A stretch of DNA of 64,000 nucleotides from Leguminivora glycinivorella (taxonomy: Eukaryota; Arthropoda; Insecta; Lepidoptera; Tortricidae): the NCBI RefSeq assembly GCF_023078275.1, contig NC_062975.1:10019141-10083140 (forward strand), in the 5' to 3' direction. This document shows positions 46,301 to 52,640 of this stretch, one piece after another. A program made the translations under genes and the position numbers. The notes below the pieces were generated by a model that saw only the letters and a list, made by a program, of their open reading frames with translations, searched no databases and was not told the DNA's origin. Numbering within the stretch: position 1 is the stretch's first letter; every line of letters starts with the position of its first letter.

Positions 46301-48787
46301 TTTTTACTGTTTAATTACAAAGTCCACAATTGTTAATCAAAAGGTGGTATTTACTTCGTTTATTATAAACGATAGGTCTACATCGCACTATCAAAGTTTT
46401 TGATGTTACTTCGTATAAATAAACGCCTTATAGACGACGTTGATGAGTCTCGACGACCGGGGACTCCAACGTTCACACTTTTCGGAATTGGCCAACCGAC
46501 TTGTGTGCAATGTTGAATCAGATACTTAGGGAAACTCTGTATATACGCGGTCGATATATATGGATTTCCATGCCTGAAGAGGATTGTACTTAAATGATGC
46601 ACGTAAAATGCGGCCTTACGCCGGGGTTGAGCACCTTGGAGGTCCATTCATGTTCTGTGACGCTGACGAGTTGATCAGACATGTTGTGTGAAAACGCCAT
46701 AGTCAACCGAGCATTCGCTTGGAAGAGACTCGCACTCTGGGACTGGCCACCTCAGAGAGTGAGTTGCGTTAAGCTTTTGCATCTTTTTTCAAGAAACATA
46801 CATTTTATAACGTGTTCTTATAACTGATATTCACTGAAGATTCAAATAAAGTGCTCTCAAAACACCTTTGTTTCAAGAGACGACAAGTATTTGAATAGTA
46901 TGTAACATAGAAAAAATCTTAGCCCGATGTTTGAGAGCCCGGATATATGAGTTTGTAAGCACTGGAACGATTTCGATCGCGAAACGCTCGAACGGTATGA
47001 AGTGATTTTAAACTTCCCAACGGTATGGCTAACATGATCATGCAAACGCGATTATTATAGCAAAACGATATCGATGTGGTTTTAAACTTCCTAACGATGA
47101 TGATACAATTCTTGCCCAGATATTTGAGGGTTAGGATGTATTTGGGAGTTTAGACCACTGGAATGAGTTTGAGCGAGAATCGCTCGAACGAAATGAAAGT
47201 GGTTTAAACTTCCCAAATATATACTACTACCGTTTAATTTATTCATGTGTTCTATATTCTATTTTAAATAGCCTCTTCTTCTGAACATGGTCTTTTGGTT
47301 GATTTATGTGTTACTAATTCCAGATTGTAGCCCTCTCCCTGCTGGCTGTGGCGCACGCGCACCCGGTCGCCGTCTCCCACGCCTCGCGTGTGGACCACAT
47401 CGGCCACCACGGCCACATCGGCCATCTCGGAAACATCGGACATCTCGGCCACATCGGCCACGTGGGCCACCTCGGCTATCTGGGCCATCTCGGCGGCTGG
47501 GGGGGTTGGGGCGGCCACTTGGGCGCGTGGGGAGGTCACCACCTTGGCATCGCCCATGGACATCATGGCGGATGGCACCATGGCCATCACGTAAGATATT
47601 CTCATAAATTAGTAGCAATAGTTAGATTCATAAATTAAATAAGACCTAGTAATCCGACGGACTTTTGATTGTCATGATTACTGTGTATTTATTGTTCAAA
47701 TTTACCGAAACATCTTTAAAACTCTAATCTTAATAATTTTGTTTGATGTGTAATTCATATAATACTTTCAATTTTGTTTATTTGTAATTCCAGACATGGG
47801 CACACCCCAATTACAACTTCGCGTACTCCGTGTCGGACCCGCACACCGGTGACCACAAGTCCCAGCACGAGACCCGGCACGGAGACCACGTGAGGGGCGC
47901 CTACTCGCTGGTGGAGCCCGACGGCAACCTTCGCTCCGTGCACTACTCTGCTGACGACCACCGCGGGTGAGTACAGTTGACAACTACAACTTGGCGTTTC
48001 TCAGAGAGGTGACCACTAGCACTAGCCAGGCCACGTGAGGGACTGTATTCTCTCTTTAAAAAGGGTAGGTAGTCTTAGCGCTAGAGAATGATTGCAAGCT
48101 GCGATTTTCGAGGTAGGCCCTTAGTTACCAGTTGATAACATGTTTTTTAATTGACACTCTTTAATTTTGCGGATGAAGGTCAGGGCGGTATACCTGGTAC
48201 TCTTAAGTTAGTGGGAAAACACTGCGATATAGTAAGTTACTGAAAAATAAAAAAAATACTTACCCCTCGTAGCCATGTTCCGCGTCAACTTGCATGTTTT
48301 TAATTTATTCTTAGAGATTCACTTTCACATAGAGATACCTAATTCCTTTATGTAGATATAAATAATACAGTTTCAATATTTTAATCAAAAAAAATCGTAA
48401 TTTTCTCTTATGTCACTTGTAAATGTAACTTTCTTGTTTATGTCAGTCATGTATTTAGAGTGTCAATATTTGCAGTCAGTTAATCACTTTTCAAACTCAT
48501 ATAAAAGAGGTTAGTGCCGAAAGGTAAATTCATATTCAAAATTGTCTTTATTCATGTATGCCTAGCCTAATTACAAGCTCTTATGAATAATTTACCATTG
48601 CCGTTACAAGGAAAAAGACCCTTGAATAGAAAACGAGAAAGCATTTGCTCCTAAATCGAAAACTATGCTTGAATTCGCTGCTAAACTTGTATAAATTGAA
48701 ATACACATTTGTAATTCCAGATTCAATGCCCATGTTCACCACTCAACGGCCCATCATCATTTGCATCATCTGCATCATCATCATTAG
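33812..48787 (+). CDS. RR-2 cuticular protein D, Maverick in first intron
   Basis: Secreted cuticular chitin-binding protein of about 172 residues. Coding exons are 33812-33823 (MWSQ), 47324-47590, 47794-47966 and 48721-48787, with GT/AG borders and phases 0, 0, 2. Exon 2 completes the signal peptide (IVALSLLAVAHA) and adds a GHIGHLG repeat and a Gly/Trp/His stretch. Exon 3 is a full RR-2 domain: YNFAYSVSDPHTGDHKSQHE, HGDHVRGAYSLVEPDG, VHYSADDHRG. Exon 4 is FNAHVHHS and a His tail. The first intron is 13.5 kb, of which 12.4 kb is a Maverick; without it the intron would be about 1.1 kb, as in gene A. Exon 1 is joined to exon 2 by the shared gene plan of this family, not by transcript evidence; the splice phase and signal peptide both fit. 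Confidence 0.85.
34318..34760. repeat. Retroelement 3' region with ATTT tract, copy 2, plus tRNA-like part
   Basis: Inverted relative to 22281-22760: starts with an (ATTT)n tract, then GATCTCGGAAACCGCTCTAA and AAAACGCGAATTTTCGAGTT, and ends GAAGCTCGGTCGCCCAGATA. At 34565-34645 it contains a tRNA-like head (TAGCTCAGTCGC and GGTTTCGAATCCCGGCC) absent from copy 1, suggesting a SINE inserted or fused. It lies between exon 1 of gene D and the Maverick. Confidence 0.6.
34847..34852 (+). repeat. Left 6-bp target site duplication (ACCGTT)
   Basis: Identical to 47229-47234 right after the other end of the Maverick. Six-base duplications are the rule for Maverick/Polinton integration. Confidence 0.9.
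34853..35068 (+). repeat. Left terminal inverted repeat of the Maverick
   Basis: The outer 150 bases or so match the right repeat almost perfectly. Inside are two or three forms of a motif, GGAAGTTTAAAccac followed by TTCGTTCGAGCG or CCGTTCGAGCG. The hairpin GAGCGATTCTCGCTC lies at about 34895-34910. The inner end is TTCGAGCGTTTCGCG. The repeat is shorter than the right one because of an internal deletion of about 35-50 bases. Confidence 0.9.
35166..35861 (+). CDS. Maverick DNA-packaging ATPase (FtsK/HerA type)
   Basis: 231 residues. ATPase that in related viruses drives genome packaging into the capsid. Walker A is GPSNCGKT at residues 40-47, and Walker B is VFIFDD at about 112-117, followed by an arginine-rich C-terminal part with KQLIRDNANLIILFKQD, the usual sensor region. 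Length fits the Maverick/adintovirus ATPase. Starts only about 100 bases inside the left inverted repeat and is followed after 60 bases by the next plus-strand gene. No break seen, so it looks intact. Confidence 0.9.
   Translation: MKFVKQPQTLRFDILASNCSEQNSYHGKLLPNSIRCVICGPSNCGKTNLMIGLLLHEQGIRFQNVYVYSKTLYQPLYNYLEKVLSLVPSVNYFKYRENDEVVSPQDAANDSVFIFDDVACENQNNIRDYFAMGRHKNINSFYLNQTYSKIPKQLIRDNANLIILFKQDEINLRHIYDEHVGTDMRWNQFRDMCATVWNQPHNYLVINKDCAKNAGCYRSGFDTFIILDECI
35922..36926 (+). CDS. Conserved Maverick acidic protein with WDDPNELVERL motif
   Basis: 334 residues, intact. The N-terminal third is basic and helical (EKLLQSAEAVKRKVKLIRNI), the middle is Ser/Asp-rich and likely disordered (about 70-165). 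The C-terminal half is globular: YNLTPGLRELLFTKVPEL, TNAHRRDFNPNKP, then VYWDDPNELVERLKLLIASR and NEIISIIEELKESDI. I recall this C-terminal signature from many uncharacterised arthropod proteins that travel with Maverick genes. Function unknown; a virion or DNA-associated protein is a guess from its place between packaging ATPase and integrase. Confidence 0.7.
   Translation: MNEEKNLKEKLLQSAEAVKRKVKLIRNIKTANEMTLESVLKPITEPLNEMVKSNKKSNFNNENNYLSDEFKTDDTDWKNSIKRSKFSPEASDKESTTHTVGVNSTISKSRDVYDGSNASLDDSINSEESADEFSFKTSDSIDSPGDDNSDGNISYNLENIPFGVHKERGKIMLGSHVVALDNNSIVISGKTYNLTPGLRELLFTKVPELEVITEEDKLNYKLLLLETNAHRRDFNPNKPIKSNKGRKYLQIIRPMFKYTKERLKSNGSNVQGQGLPTMKKVTNNISYVYWDDPNELVERLKLLIASRDAGNTGLDNEIISIIEELKESDILKDI
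36978..37346 (+). CDS. Fibre-like coiled-coil protein of the Maverick
   Basis: 122 residues. The middle has LKGVNTPVLSTDGVNKQYVD, which resembles the collar segment of phage and viral tail or fibre proteins, where such a motif precedes a trimeric stalk. It is followed by a heptad-like helix (SELDSLLETINSQIHSLQRQ) and KKETEGILSRL. This suggests an oligomeric attachment-type or scaffold protein; that role is inference. The last 26 bases overlap the start of the integrase ORF in another frame. Confidence 0.55.
   Translation: MIHSKMNIDKFGHHVHKRLRVFEFSEFGERALIRADNGDFDLQSSRLKGVNTPVLSTDGVNKQYVDQLFSGTYKKSELDSLLETINSQIHSLQRQLNLNFYTKKETEGILSRLSNGKEPNSK
37321..38249 (+). pseudogene. Maverick integrase with chromodomain, frameshifted
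   Basis: Retroviral-type (rve) integrase that joins the element to host DNA. The open part, 37321-38094, is 257 residues. Catalytic residues fit Asp35 (LWQADLLDL), Asp97 (QTDLGKEF) and Glu131 (KASIVER); 33 residues separate the last two. A C-terminal SH3-like part has VGDCVRISKYKGAFHKGYTP. A one-base loss in or beside the A-run at 38077-38083 then ends the frame. The correct frame resumes and runs to the stop at 38247. It encodes a chromodomain (VYLIEKIMKRKGNKLYVKWLG, SENSWI), a known C-terminal part of Maverick integrases. The catalytic core alone is intact; the targeting tail is out of frame unless this is an assembly error. Confidence 0.88.
38307..38708 (+). CDS. Phospholipase A2-like Maverick virion protein, N-terminal part
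   Basis: 133 residues open. Has the calcium loop YCGPGT (residues 25-30) and the catalytic pair in CMQHDIAYDKY (His53-Asp54), then a helical DLELYKMAKRR. This is the small viral PLA2 fold also found in the unique region of parvovirus capsid proteins, where it helps breach host membranes during entry. The frame ends after a run of seven A at 38685-38691. One base more there would continue it directly into the hydrophobic ORF at 38756-39025, so the two are most likely one broken virion gene. Confidence 0.85.
   Translation: MKGRGLLNSAINNLPFELHIPGYNYCGPGTKLQERLRRGDKGINGLDSACMQHDIAYDKYSRIEDRHKADLELYKMAKRRMNAKNAGKGEKLASWLVSKVMKSKIKTGAGVKSFKHLVTKIRSELKKKRMEIS
38756..39025 (+). CDS. Hydrophobic virion peptide, C-terminal part of the PLA2 protein
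   Basis: 89 residues from the first Met, but the frame is open back to about 38693. A hydrophobic, Gly/Ala-rich helix (LPLIPIFAGLSALGSLAGGA) is followed by AGIAKAVGDYKAARNKL and a basic end. It resembles the membrane-active core peptides of adenovirus-like capsids in composition. Being in frame with the upstream PLA2 ORF apart from one base, it is probably the tail of the same protein. Its last 25 bases overlap the protease ORF. Confidence 0.65.
   Translation: MRIPRIIPIPKTGGILPLIPIFAGLSALGSLAGGAAGIAKAVGDYKAARNKLAESERHNKMMESIALGKGLHIKPYRNGKGLCLKTSKN
39001..39399 (+). CDS. Adenain-like maturation protease
   Basis: 132 residues, intact. Cysteine protease of the adenovirus/Maverick type that trims capsid precursors. 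Candidate catalytic residues are His64 (GTHWVAYAK), Asp83 (YYNSFGDIKPP), Gln107/108 (RQFQQFN) and Cys114 (NCGHLC). The YFRGVFMRDRLP block before the His is usual in Maverick copies. Shorter than adenovirus protease, as is normal in this lineage. Overlaps the hydrophobic ORF at its start and is followed after 28 bases by the penton-like gene. Confidence 0.88.
   Translation: MLKNLKKLNGRLPSRALTNVDIINNSTGIPYFRGVFMRDRLPKLPKRRECAIINLDESKNQGTHWVAYAKDKKYCEYYNSFGDIKPPLELIIYLKRFDISYNYRQFQQFNTVNCGHLCLKYLKQFWQRRLNC
39428..40099 (+). CDS. Penton-like minor capsid protein
   Basis: 223 residues, intact, beta-rich. N-terminal block LDGEYECGLLYLSTFNSIPN followed by IPEGSYELQDLNDYL; C-terminal block VIYFPVTQNTLSSLKIRLLD and EIQIYLHLRKK. 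These are the conserved features of the minor capsid (penton) protein of Mavericks and adintoviruses, a single jelly-roll at the five-fold vertices. Its TGA stop overlaps the ATG of the next small ORF (ATGA). Confidence 0.82.
   Translation: MSFTLSITGTSSSLTTNYSPELQLDGEYECGLLYLSTFNSIPNIDSRNCKFYYGEGEVLEIPEGSYELQDLNDYLKTHVQGCSFKLLCNNNTLKTSIFCSKSIHFGGDNSIGKLLGFGNETVPANILMESPFPVSILSTTIVRIECDIISGSFINGKPSHIVHEFVPNVPPGYRIIETPKNVIYFPVTQNTLSSLKIRLLDTNNQLINLRGEEIQIYLHLRKK
40096..40233 (+). CDS. Small basic conserved protein between penton and major capsid
   Basis: 45 residues. Begins at ATG 40096 overlapping the penton stop and ends at TGA 40231-40233 overlapping the major capsid start, both as ATGA. 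The middle is basic (AIKKRRPKSR) and the C-terminal part is LTSENILFLRSIGLLK. I recall a similar LTxEN-FL-SLGL ending in small ORFs of arthropod Mavericks at this place. Function unknown; its place points to a capsid-associated or DNA-binding role. Confidence 0.65.
   Translation: MIDFNKTAVNRDKSGSTLGAIKKRRPKSRLTSENILFLRSIGLLK
40230..41438 (+). CDS. Major capsid protein (double jelly-roll)
   Basis: 402 residues, intact. Begins MSILDLANSFSYDNSIESYE, then INQQDMYVLPSASTLYIEGT, FTNNPVLHFFQDIRYELNGI and SMSEHEARMAKSWGWD; later FRNWDLFEYPLLPKTSKHSW and a C-terminal block with PLFFVDCSRQSDTLKSGVVD. These are the hallmark blocks of the Maverick/adintovirus hexon-like major capsid protein, which forms trimers. 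The length is near the low end of the family. Start and stop overlap neighbours as ATGA at 40230 and 41435. Confidence 0.9.
   Translation: MSILDLANSFSYDNSIESYEYHSYKPYVTSFNLNDEIRIPINQQDMYVLPSASTLYIEGTITVMNRETKQPVSSVLFTNNPVLHFFQDIRYELNGIEIDKIKNAGITTTMKSLLSMSEHEARMAKSWGWDIKGTKVTRGLFSASIPLNKILGFAEDYNKIIINCKHELILLRSNTNLNSVKLNPNEYIDNVTLSKVVWRMPHIKVSDRERLNLLKYVEKDRAIQIAFRNWDLFEYPLLPKTSKHSWAIKTSSQIEKPRYVIVGLKTGRKNASDKDITHFDHCNLREVKVFLNSIYYPYENLNVSFSDEKYAILYEQYSKFQQSYYNRSQAPLLNPYDFKEIAPLFFVDCSRQSDTLKSGVVDIRVEIECSEDIPDQTSAYCLILNDSIIEYRPLSNITRKIS
41435..41932 (+). CDS. Conserved Maverick C-terminal gene, possible nuclease-like fold
   Basis: 165 residues, intact. Begins MSTKSLFVDVQGFKSLNNDF then IKEFALSTKE and PPYTFSHLSQQERKRVIWLE, and ends with a Cys/His-rich part (CANCAVIDLGEQDCPNFLHL, YNCLHHEKKCAL). 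The opening pattern, Val-Asp-Val then Lys-Glu, is met in many arthropod mobile-element proteins and vaguely recalls DnaQ or RNase H-like exonucleases, but the full active-site set is not clear. Overlaps the capsid stop as ATGA. Polyadenylation signal at 41984. Confidence 0.6.
   Translation: MSTKSLFVDVQGFKSLNNDFIIKEFALSTKEYTQVFLIKPPYTFSHLSQQERKRVIWLEKNHGILWREGFVDHREFKRMIVNHLNNKNIYVKGAEKIKWVKDLCANCAVIDLGEQDCPNFLHLHEKYCNKSSAYNCLHHEKKCALKNVICIKKWYFDTIVSAQDL
41984..42018. terminator. Facing polyadenylation signals of the two Maverick transcripts
   Basis: AATAAA at 41984-41989 on the plus strand serves the virion genes. TTTATT at about 42013-42018 is AATAAA on the minus strand and serves the gene at 42063-42482. 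The two signals are about 25 bases apart, so the convergent transcripts end close together. Confidence 0.5.
42063..42482 (-). CDS. Acidic/basic small Maverick protein on the minus strand, not recognised
   Basis: 139 residues from ATG at 42482. Begins MCEHCDPEDPFTHAQEWNTQ; the middle is a basic, nuclear-localisation-like segment (KKKIKTKQRAPKRKLKS) and then an acidic run (ESQAESDDEEN). A strong acceptor (TTGTGTTACAG) lies just 8 bases before the ATG, and a donor (GTAAGTAAT) about 180 bases further up at 42670, so there is probably a 5' leader intron. No known domain seen. Fits a small nuclear regulator in character, which is inference. Confidence 0.6.
   Translation of the reverse strand: MCEHCDPEDPFTHAQEWNTQTFEDAYPELANKHDVTITAPSIETPNKKKIKTKQRAPKRKLKSSTTFVKCRKSVAEGPRLIQIKIIGLRNGQESQAESDDEENMIFSAQYIASEPVDNVVDSAYSLINQISKSMLQENF
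43647..43858 (-). pseudogene. Possible C-terminal remnant of the Maverick DNA polymerase B
   Basis: About 65-70 residues, open, after an acceptor-like TTTAG. It contains MTLENYKDVLL, then KHDIFTQTVNKVALCNKDDK and STMAWGN. The NKxALxxxDDKR plus T-A-x-G pattern is what I associate with the extreme C-terminus of Maverick protein-primed polymerase B, and the minus strand right of the capsid genes is where that gene is expected. No polymerase motifs are left upstream. The assignment is from memory of the family and not checked. Confidence 0.5.
43989..44912 (-). CDS. Four-exon minus-strand Maverick gene, not recognised
   Basis: About 188 residues. Coding exons read downward: 44912-44911 (AT of the start codon), 44819-44718, 44580-44500 and 44370-43989. 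All have GT/AG borders and the phases fit throughout, including a start codon split by the first intron. Exons 2 and 3 begin alike (SDSEFETIV and SDSEREWEEID) and each ends in a Lys-rich stretch, so one probably arose from the other. The last exon is a helical domain: FDVFELFPDDEAFAKNCPTP, LTRRAADLEGEFFLELRVYN and WEYLQKLTKHLRTLFDDAEV. No known family seen. Spliced genes are unusual in Mavericks and this one lies where polymerase B should be; capture from a host is possible. Confidence 0.65.
44950..46977. other. Gene-poor right part of the Maverick
   Basis: 2 kb of AT-rich DNA with no convincing gene on either strand; the few short ORFs (for example 46378-46647 minus) show no known motif. At about 45612-45790 there is a tRNA-like stretch with GGTTCGAATCTC (B box) ending near an AATGAATGAATG run, probably a SINE that inserted later. 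Confidence 0.5.
46978..47228 (-). repeat. Right terminal inverted repeat of the Maverick
   Basis: Reverse complement begins AGTAGTATATATTTGGGAAG and follows the left repeat closely for about 150 bases. It then has an extra 35-50 bases (around CATGATCATGTTAGCCATACC) before rejoining it at TTTAAAATCACTTCATACCG. Three forms of the GGAAGTTTAAA motif are present against two complete ones on the left. Ends 95 bases before exon 2 of gene D. Confidence 0.9.
47229..47234 (+). repeat. Right 6-bp target site duplication (ACCGTT)
   Basis: Exact match to 34847-34852 at the other end of the Maverick; an unmatched or empty copy would be expected at the original intron site. Confidence 0.9.
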
Positions 48788-48987
48788 ACTCAACAACGTA
48801 CCGAATCCTACCTCGACCAGAACTTTGGCTATTATTTATTCTTGTGAGGTTGGCACTGCTCTCGGTGCCATAACTACTACAAATAGTGAACTTTTCTCCG
48901 CATTTTCCCTCACATTTGGAACGCCAGCGCTGACGATTAAAAGCATTTTTTTCGACTGCATTGTTTTATTTAACTACATTTACATAC

Positions 48988-49040
<53 letters not shown>

Positions 49041-50542
49041 GCAGAGCAAACTTAAAACAATGATATGCTTAGATATTATTAGATCACTGACTGAAGTAAA
49101 TAGCATGCATAAATACGAACATTTCCGAGAAAATGCGATGGAATATCAGTCTGTACTGTACTCACCTGTAATGTATTATACTTTGCTTTGGCAGTCAGTT
49201 ACCTACATTTAATAACACATGAAATGGTTTCTTTGATATATTTGTTGTCATTGCGTTTTGAATAGCAAAAATACAAATCATTCTAACATTGCTACGTTCC
49301 GTAGGCAAAGGATCATAAAACGAATTTTGAATATACAAGTAGTATGTACCTAGTTTTTAATTACTGGTTTTACAAGTTTTACCGCACGTGAGTGGTTCAG
49401 AATGTGGAATCTAGAGCGTTGCGAGGATTTCAAGGCACGTGTGAAAACAATTTTGTCACCACTACGACGCCAACACGACCAAATTATTAACTATAAAACA
49501 CAAACTAAATCAAATTCATCAATATTTTAACATAATTTTTAAGATTAAATGCAACTTTGTCATTCGTTTTTGAAGTAGGTATCAAGAGAATGGATGAATA
49601 TGTAAACAAACCAGTTTCATAATTCGAAATCATCATCAAATCGAATCATTTTAACCTAGTGTTTCTAGCAAAGGATTAAAAAAAAATAACTTGCCACATT
49701 TGTTTAATGACACCTTTTGCTTATCCATCAGCTATACATCAGCTGTAAGGTACACATTATTCTTACCTACTGAAATAGGTATTTCTAACGTGTTAATAAT
49801 ATGTACATCTTATAACCAAGGTAAGAGTTGAATCTACGTAAAGTTGAAAGAAAACTTTGATTTTACCATTCTTATTCCCAGTTTTATTTTAACTAAAACG
49901 TTCGTTCCCTAATCTATATACATGTCATTAATATACGGCCTGTTAAGTCCCAGTCAATTAAATATAAGGCGTTTTTAAATGTTGCTATTATTTACAACGA
50001 CACTCAACATGACACTTCAAGAATAAATACTTATCTAGTAGCTTTAATTCTATATTCATTTTTCGGTTTCAGTATAGTGTACAGGCAACATAAAAAGTAA
50101 CAGACTATTTATCAGCATACCAATGAACACGAACTGTAGACATGCACCTACTGAGAATCTTTCAAACCATTTCTGTCAGTACCTAGTAAATACGGGCAAA
50201 TAATAAAAAATCGATAGGATAAGTCCTCGAGATATTTAGTACTGTGACAGACAGACAGACGAACAGAGTCGCACCATAAGGGATCCTTTTGTACCTTTTT
50301 CTTACCTAACCTTAAAAAGGATGTCATCCAACATCCTTAGGCGTAAATAGTTGTCGTCCCATAGAAAATTTGAATTAGGCGCCTATTTCTACTGACGAAT
50401 ATGATTGGCTATTGTATATGGAAAATAATTTTAGGAGAGCAGATATATTTGCTGCGTTGTTGCAACCGCTACTACTAATGCTGACTGTACATACATACAT
50501 ACACTGGCATCCGCTATTAAGCCGTTCTTACTCGTAAGTGAA
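48788..50542. other. Intergenic region between genes D and E
   Basis: No gene seen. It holds a (TA)n microsatellite at about 48992-49036 and otherwise unremarkable AT-rich DNA. Genes D and E converge on it, so it contains both 3' ends; no clear polyadenylation signal for gene D was found near its stop. Confidence 0.5.
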
Positions 50543-52640
50543 CTAGTAATTATAACTCTCTTCAGGGCCTTGTAGCCCAGCGACATGGTTGACACTATAT
50601 CCCACGTTGGAGTTGGCGCTGGGCCCGTACCGCGGGCTGGTGGGCGGGCTCTTGTCGGGGAGGTACTGCGGGCTGTCGAGGTAGTCCCGGCTGGCCAGGG
50701 CTCGGCTCCGGGACTCGGGCAGCCGAGGGTGCTGCAGCTTGCTCTGCTGGTGAGGCTCTTCGCGACGCACGACGGCGTTAAATCTGGGAACGTTGATAGT
50801 AATTAAAATTATTTAGCTGAAATTTTAGACAAAACTAACAGACTAACGACTAAAAACGAATGTAGACAAAGTCTAATAGCTCTAATAGCCCTTTGACACT
50901 CGCTCACTGCCATACCCGTGTCACCATCTTGGGCAACGTTTGCGCTTTGCTTCTTCTTTTCTTATGCGCACTGCCAAGGAGTGGAATTCCTTGCCGGCGG
51001 CTATATTTCCGAGCTCATATAACCCGGCAACCTTCAAATCAAGAGTGAACAGGCATCTTCTGGGCGAGCTCACTCCATCGTAGGCCACGTCTTTGCCTTT
51101 GGCTAGTCTGTGGTCAAGATTAAGCCCATTTATAATTTAAAAAAAAAAAAAACCTCTACACATTTAGTTCTAATACTCGTGCGTAATAAAGGGTTATCGC
51201 GCTATTATAGGGAGTAAGCGTTACGCACTTTGTAGCTCTAAAATCGTCCTTCATGCCTAACGTGAATACCGAATTCCGCCAACCACAGCCATCATTCTGT
51301 CACTCTAATTACACTTTAATTGCGAGTATGTGTGTATACTTAGACCCACATTTCTAATACCAATAAATAAATAAATAAATATTGGGAGACACCTTACACA
51401 TATATCAACCTAGCCCCAAAATAAGCAAAGCTTGTACTATGGGTGCTAGGCGACGATATACATACTTATATACATAGAAAACATCCATGAGTCAGGAACA
51501 AATATCTGTGCTCATCACACAAATAAATGCCCTTACCGGGATTCGAACCCAGGACCGCGGCTTAGCAGGCAGGGTCACTACCGACTGAGCCAGACCGGTC
51601 GTCTATACATATACTGACCCATTAACCGCGTCGGCGGTGTATTCGACGGTGCGTAGCGCACCATCGGGTTCGTACAAGGAGTACGCGCCGCGCACTTTGT
51701 CGCCCTCACGTCGCTCCCAGTGGCTCTTTCTGTCGCCCGTTTGGTGGTCTGACACCTCATACTTGTACTCGTATTTTGGCTGAAACAATATTTAACTATC
51801 AATGATTTAGATATCAATGCTTAAGGCAAAGGCTCAGGTAATGCTACACTAGCGCCACTTCCGATATTTTTTTATATTGTTAAAATTTTTACAGCACTTT
51901 ACAAAATACAGCGATAGCGCTGAGTTCGTCAAAGTATGTTATATTATGTAATTTATATCAAAAGGGTCATTAATACAAATCAGGTAGGTCATAAACGTTA
52001 AAACTAGATACGTGACGTGTTAAAATTAGATATCTTTTCAGTAATATTTCTAAATCAGTCGCTATCTACAATTCCACATTCCAATATTTTTCTTAACAAT
52101 AATAGAGCCAGTCAATAGCCAACACAATAAATATTGTACGGTGTAATACACGAGGCCTGTGAGGTTGGTACCTTACTAAGAACTACTGTATTTTATTGAA
52201 GTTTTACACACTTACTTGAGTTCTGCTGTACTGGTCTAAAGCAGGTATTGCTGAAAAAAAAGGATACTCTTGGTCAAGTTTTCAGAATTAAGTTGCTTTT
52301 ACGAAATCACATTAGTATTATCAGTTGAATGTATGACAAACATGATATAGGCACTTCTTTATTATTTAACACCTTGCAGGACACTACTCCAGGCACAATA
52401 GAAATAACAATGGGTTTACGCCTTTATAGACGTTTAGTGTCCACCAAGGTGTTAAGTAGGTAATGTTATTTTGAAATCCATGTTATACTATATAAACTAT
52501 AAATATTTTTATTTACGTGTGGTTGTGGGGGGCAGCGCCTGCGGCTGGTGGAACACGATGCTCTGCGATGACGTGGCATGCTGCAGCATGGCCACTGTAG
52601 ACCCTTTGCTGAACAGCCACCCGTTCAACAGGATCACCAC
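50543..52640 (-). CDS. RR-2 cuticular protein E, minus strand, first exon not found
   Basis: Secreted cuticular chitin-binding protein. Coding exons read downward: 52640-52517, 52250-52216, 51779-51619 and 50783-50543, with GT/AG borders and phases 0, 1, 0, 2 that all fit. The first of these begins with the rest of a signal peptide (VVILLNGWLFSKGSTVA) and so needs an upstream exon with the start codon, which I could not place. A 35-nt exon gives IPALDQYSRTQ. The RR-2 domain is PKYEYKYEVSDHQTGDRKSH, REGDKVRGAYSLYEPDG, VEYTADAVNG. The last exon starts FNAVVRREEP and continues as a Pro/Ser/Tyr-rich tail ending ESYNY. Lacks the His-rich flanks of genes A, B and D and is on the other strand, so it is a more distant member of the cluster. 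Confidence 0.82.
50930..51155 (+). pseudogene. 3' end of a LINE reverse transcriptase gene
   Basis: In the last intron of gene E. Encodes TAKEWNSLPAAIFPSSYNPA and TFKSRVNRHLLGELTPS then a stop at 51077-51079, followed by a short 3' end and a poly-A run at 51140-51153. The W-N-S-L-P-A and F-K-x-x-V-x-x-x-L pattern is the usual C-terminus of Jockey/R1-like polyproteins in insects. Strongly 5'-truncated. Confidence 0.75.
51358..51601 (-). repeat. tRNA-derived SINE with (TTTA)n tail
   Basis: On the minus strand the head reads CTGGCTCAGTCGGTAGTGAC (A box) and GGTTCGAATCCCGG (B box). The element ends at the left in an (AAAT)-type tail at 51360-51384. It abuts the donor of the RR-2 exon of gene E (exon ends at 51619). 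Confidence 0.85.

Larger units (their letters stand above)
34853..47228 (+). mobile_element. Complete Maverick/Polinton without DNA polymerase B
   Basis: 12,376 bp, starting AGTAGTATATATTTGGGAAG and ending with its reverse complement, flanked by ACCGTT on both sides. Plus-strand genes at 35166-41932 form the virion and integration module. The minus strand at 42063-44912 carries small genes and a possible polymerase tail; 44950-46970 has no gene. Typical Mavericks are 15-20 kb and encode a protein-primed polymerase B of over 1000 residues; here there is no room for one. Gene content (ATPase, integrase, protease, penton-like and major capsid proteins) matches the Maverick/adintovirus lineage. 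It sits in intron 1 of cuticular gene D in the same direction. Confidence 0.95.

Noticed and set aside
46378..46647. 89-residue minus-strand ORF in the right part of the Maverick
   Set aside because: No recognisable motif, no splice partner and unremarkable composition; cannot be told from chance.
47264..47638. Long ORFs on both strands over 47264-47638
   Set aside because: These are shadows of exon 2 of cuticular gene D, whose GC-rich GHIGHLG repeat keeps other frames open.
48645..49212. ORFs with long Ile/Tyr runs at 48645-49037, 48961-49212 and 62036-62275
   Set aside because: Translations of TA microsatellites.
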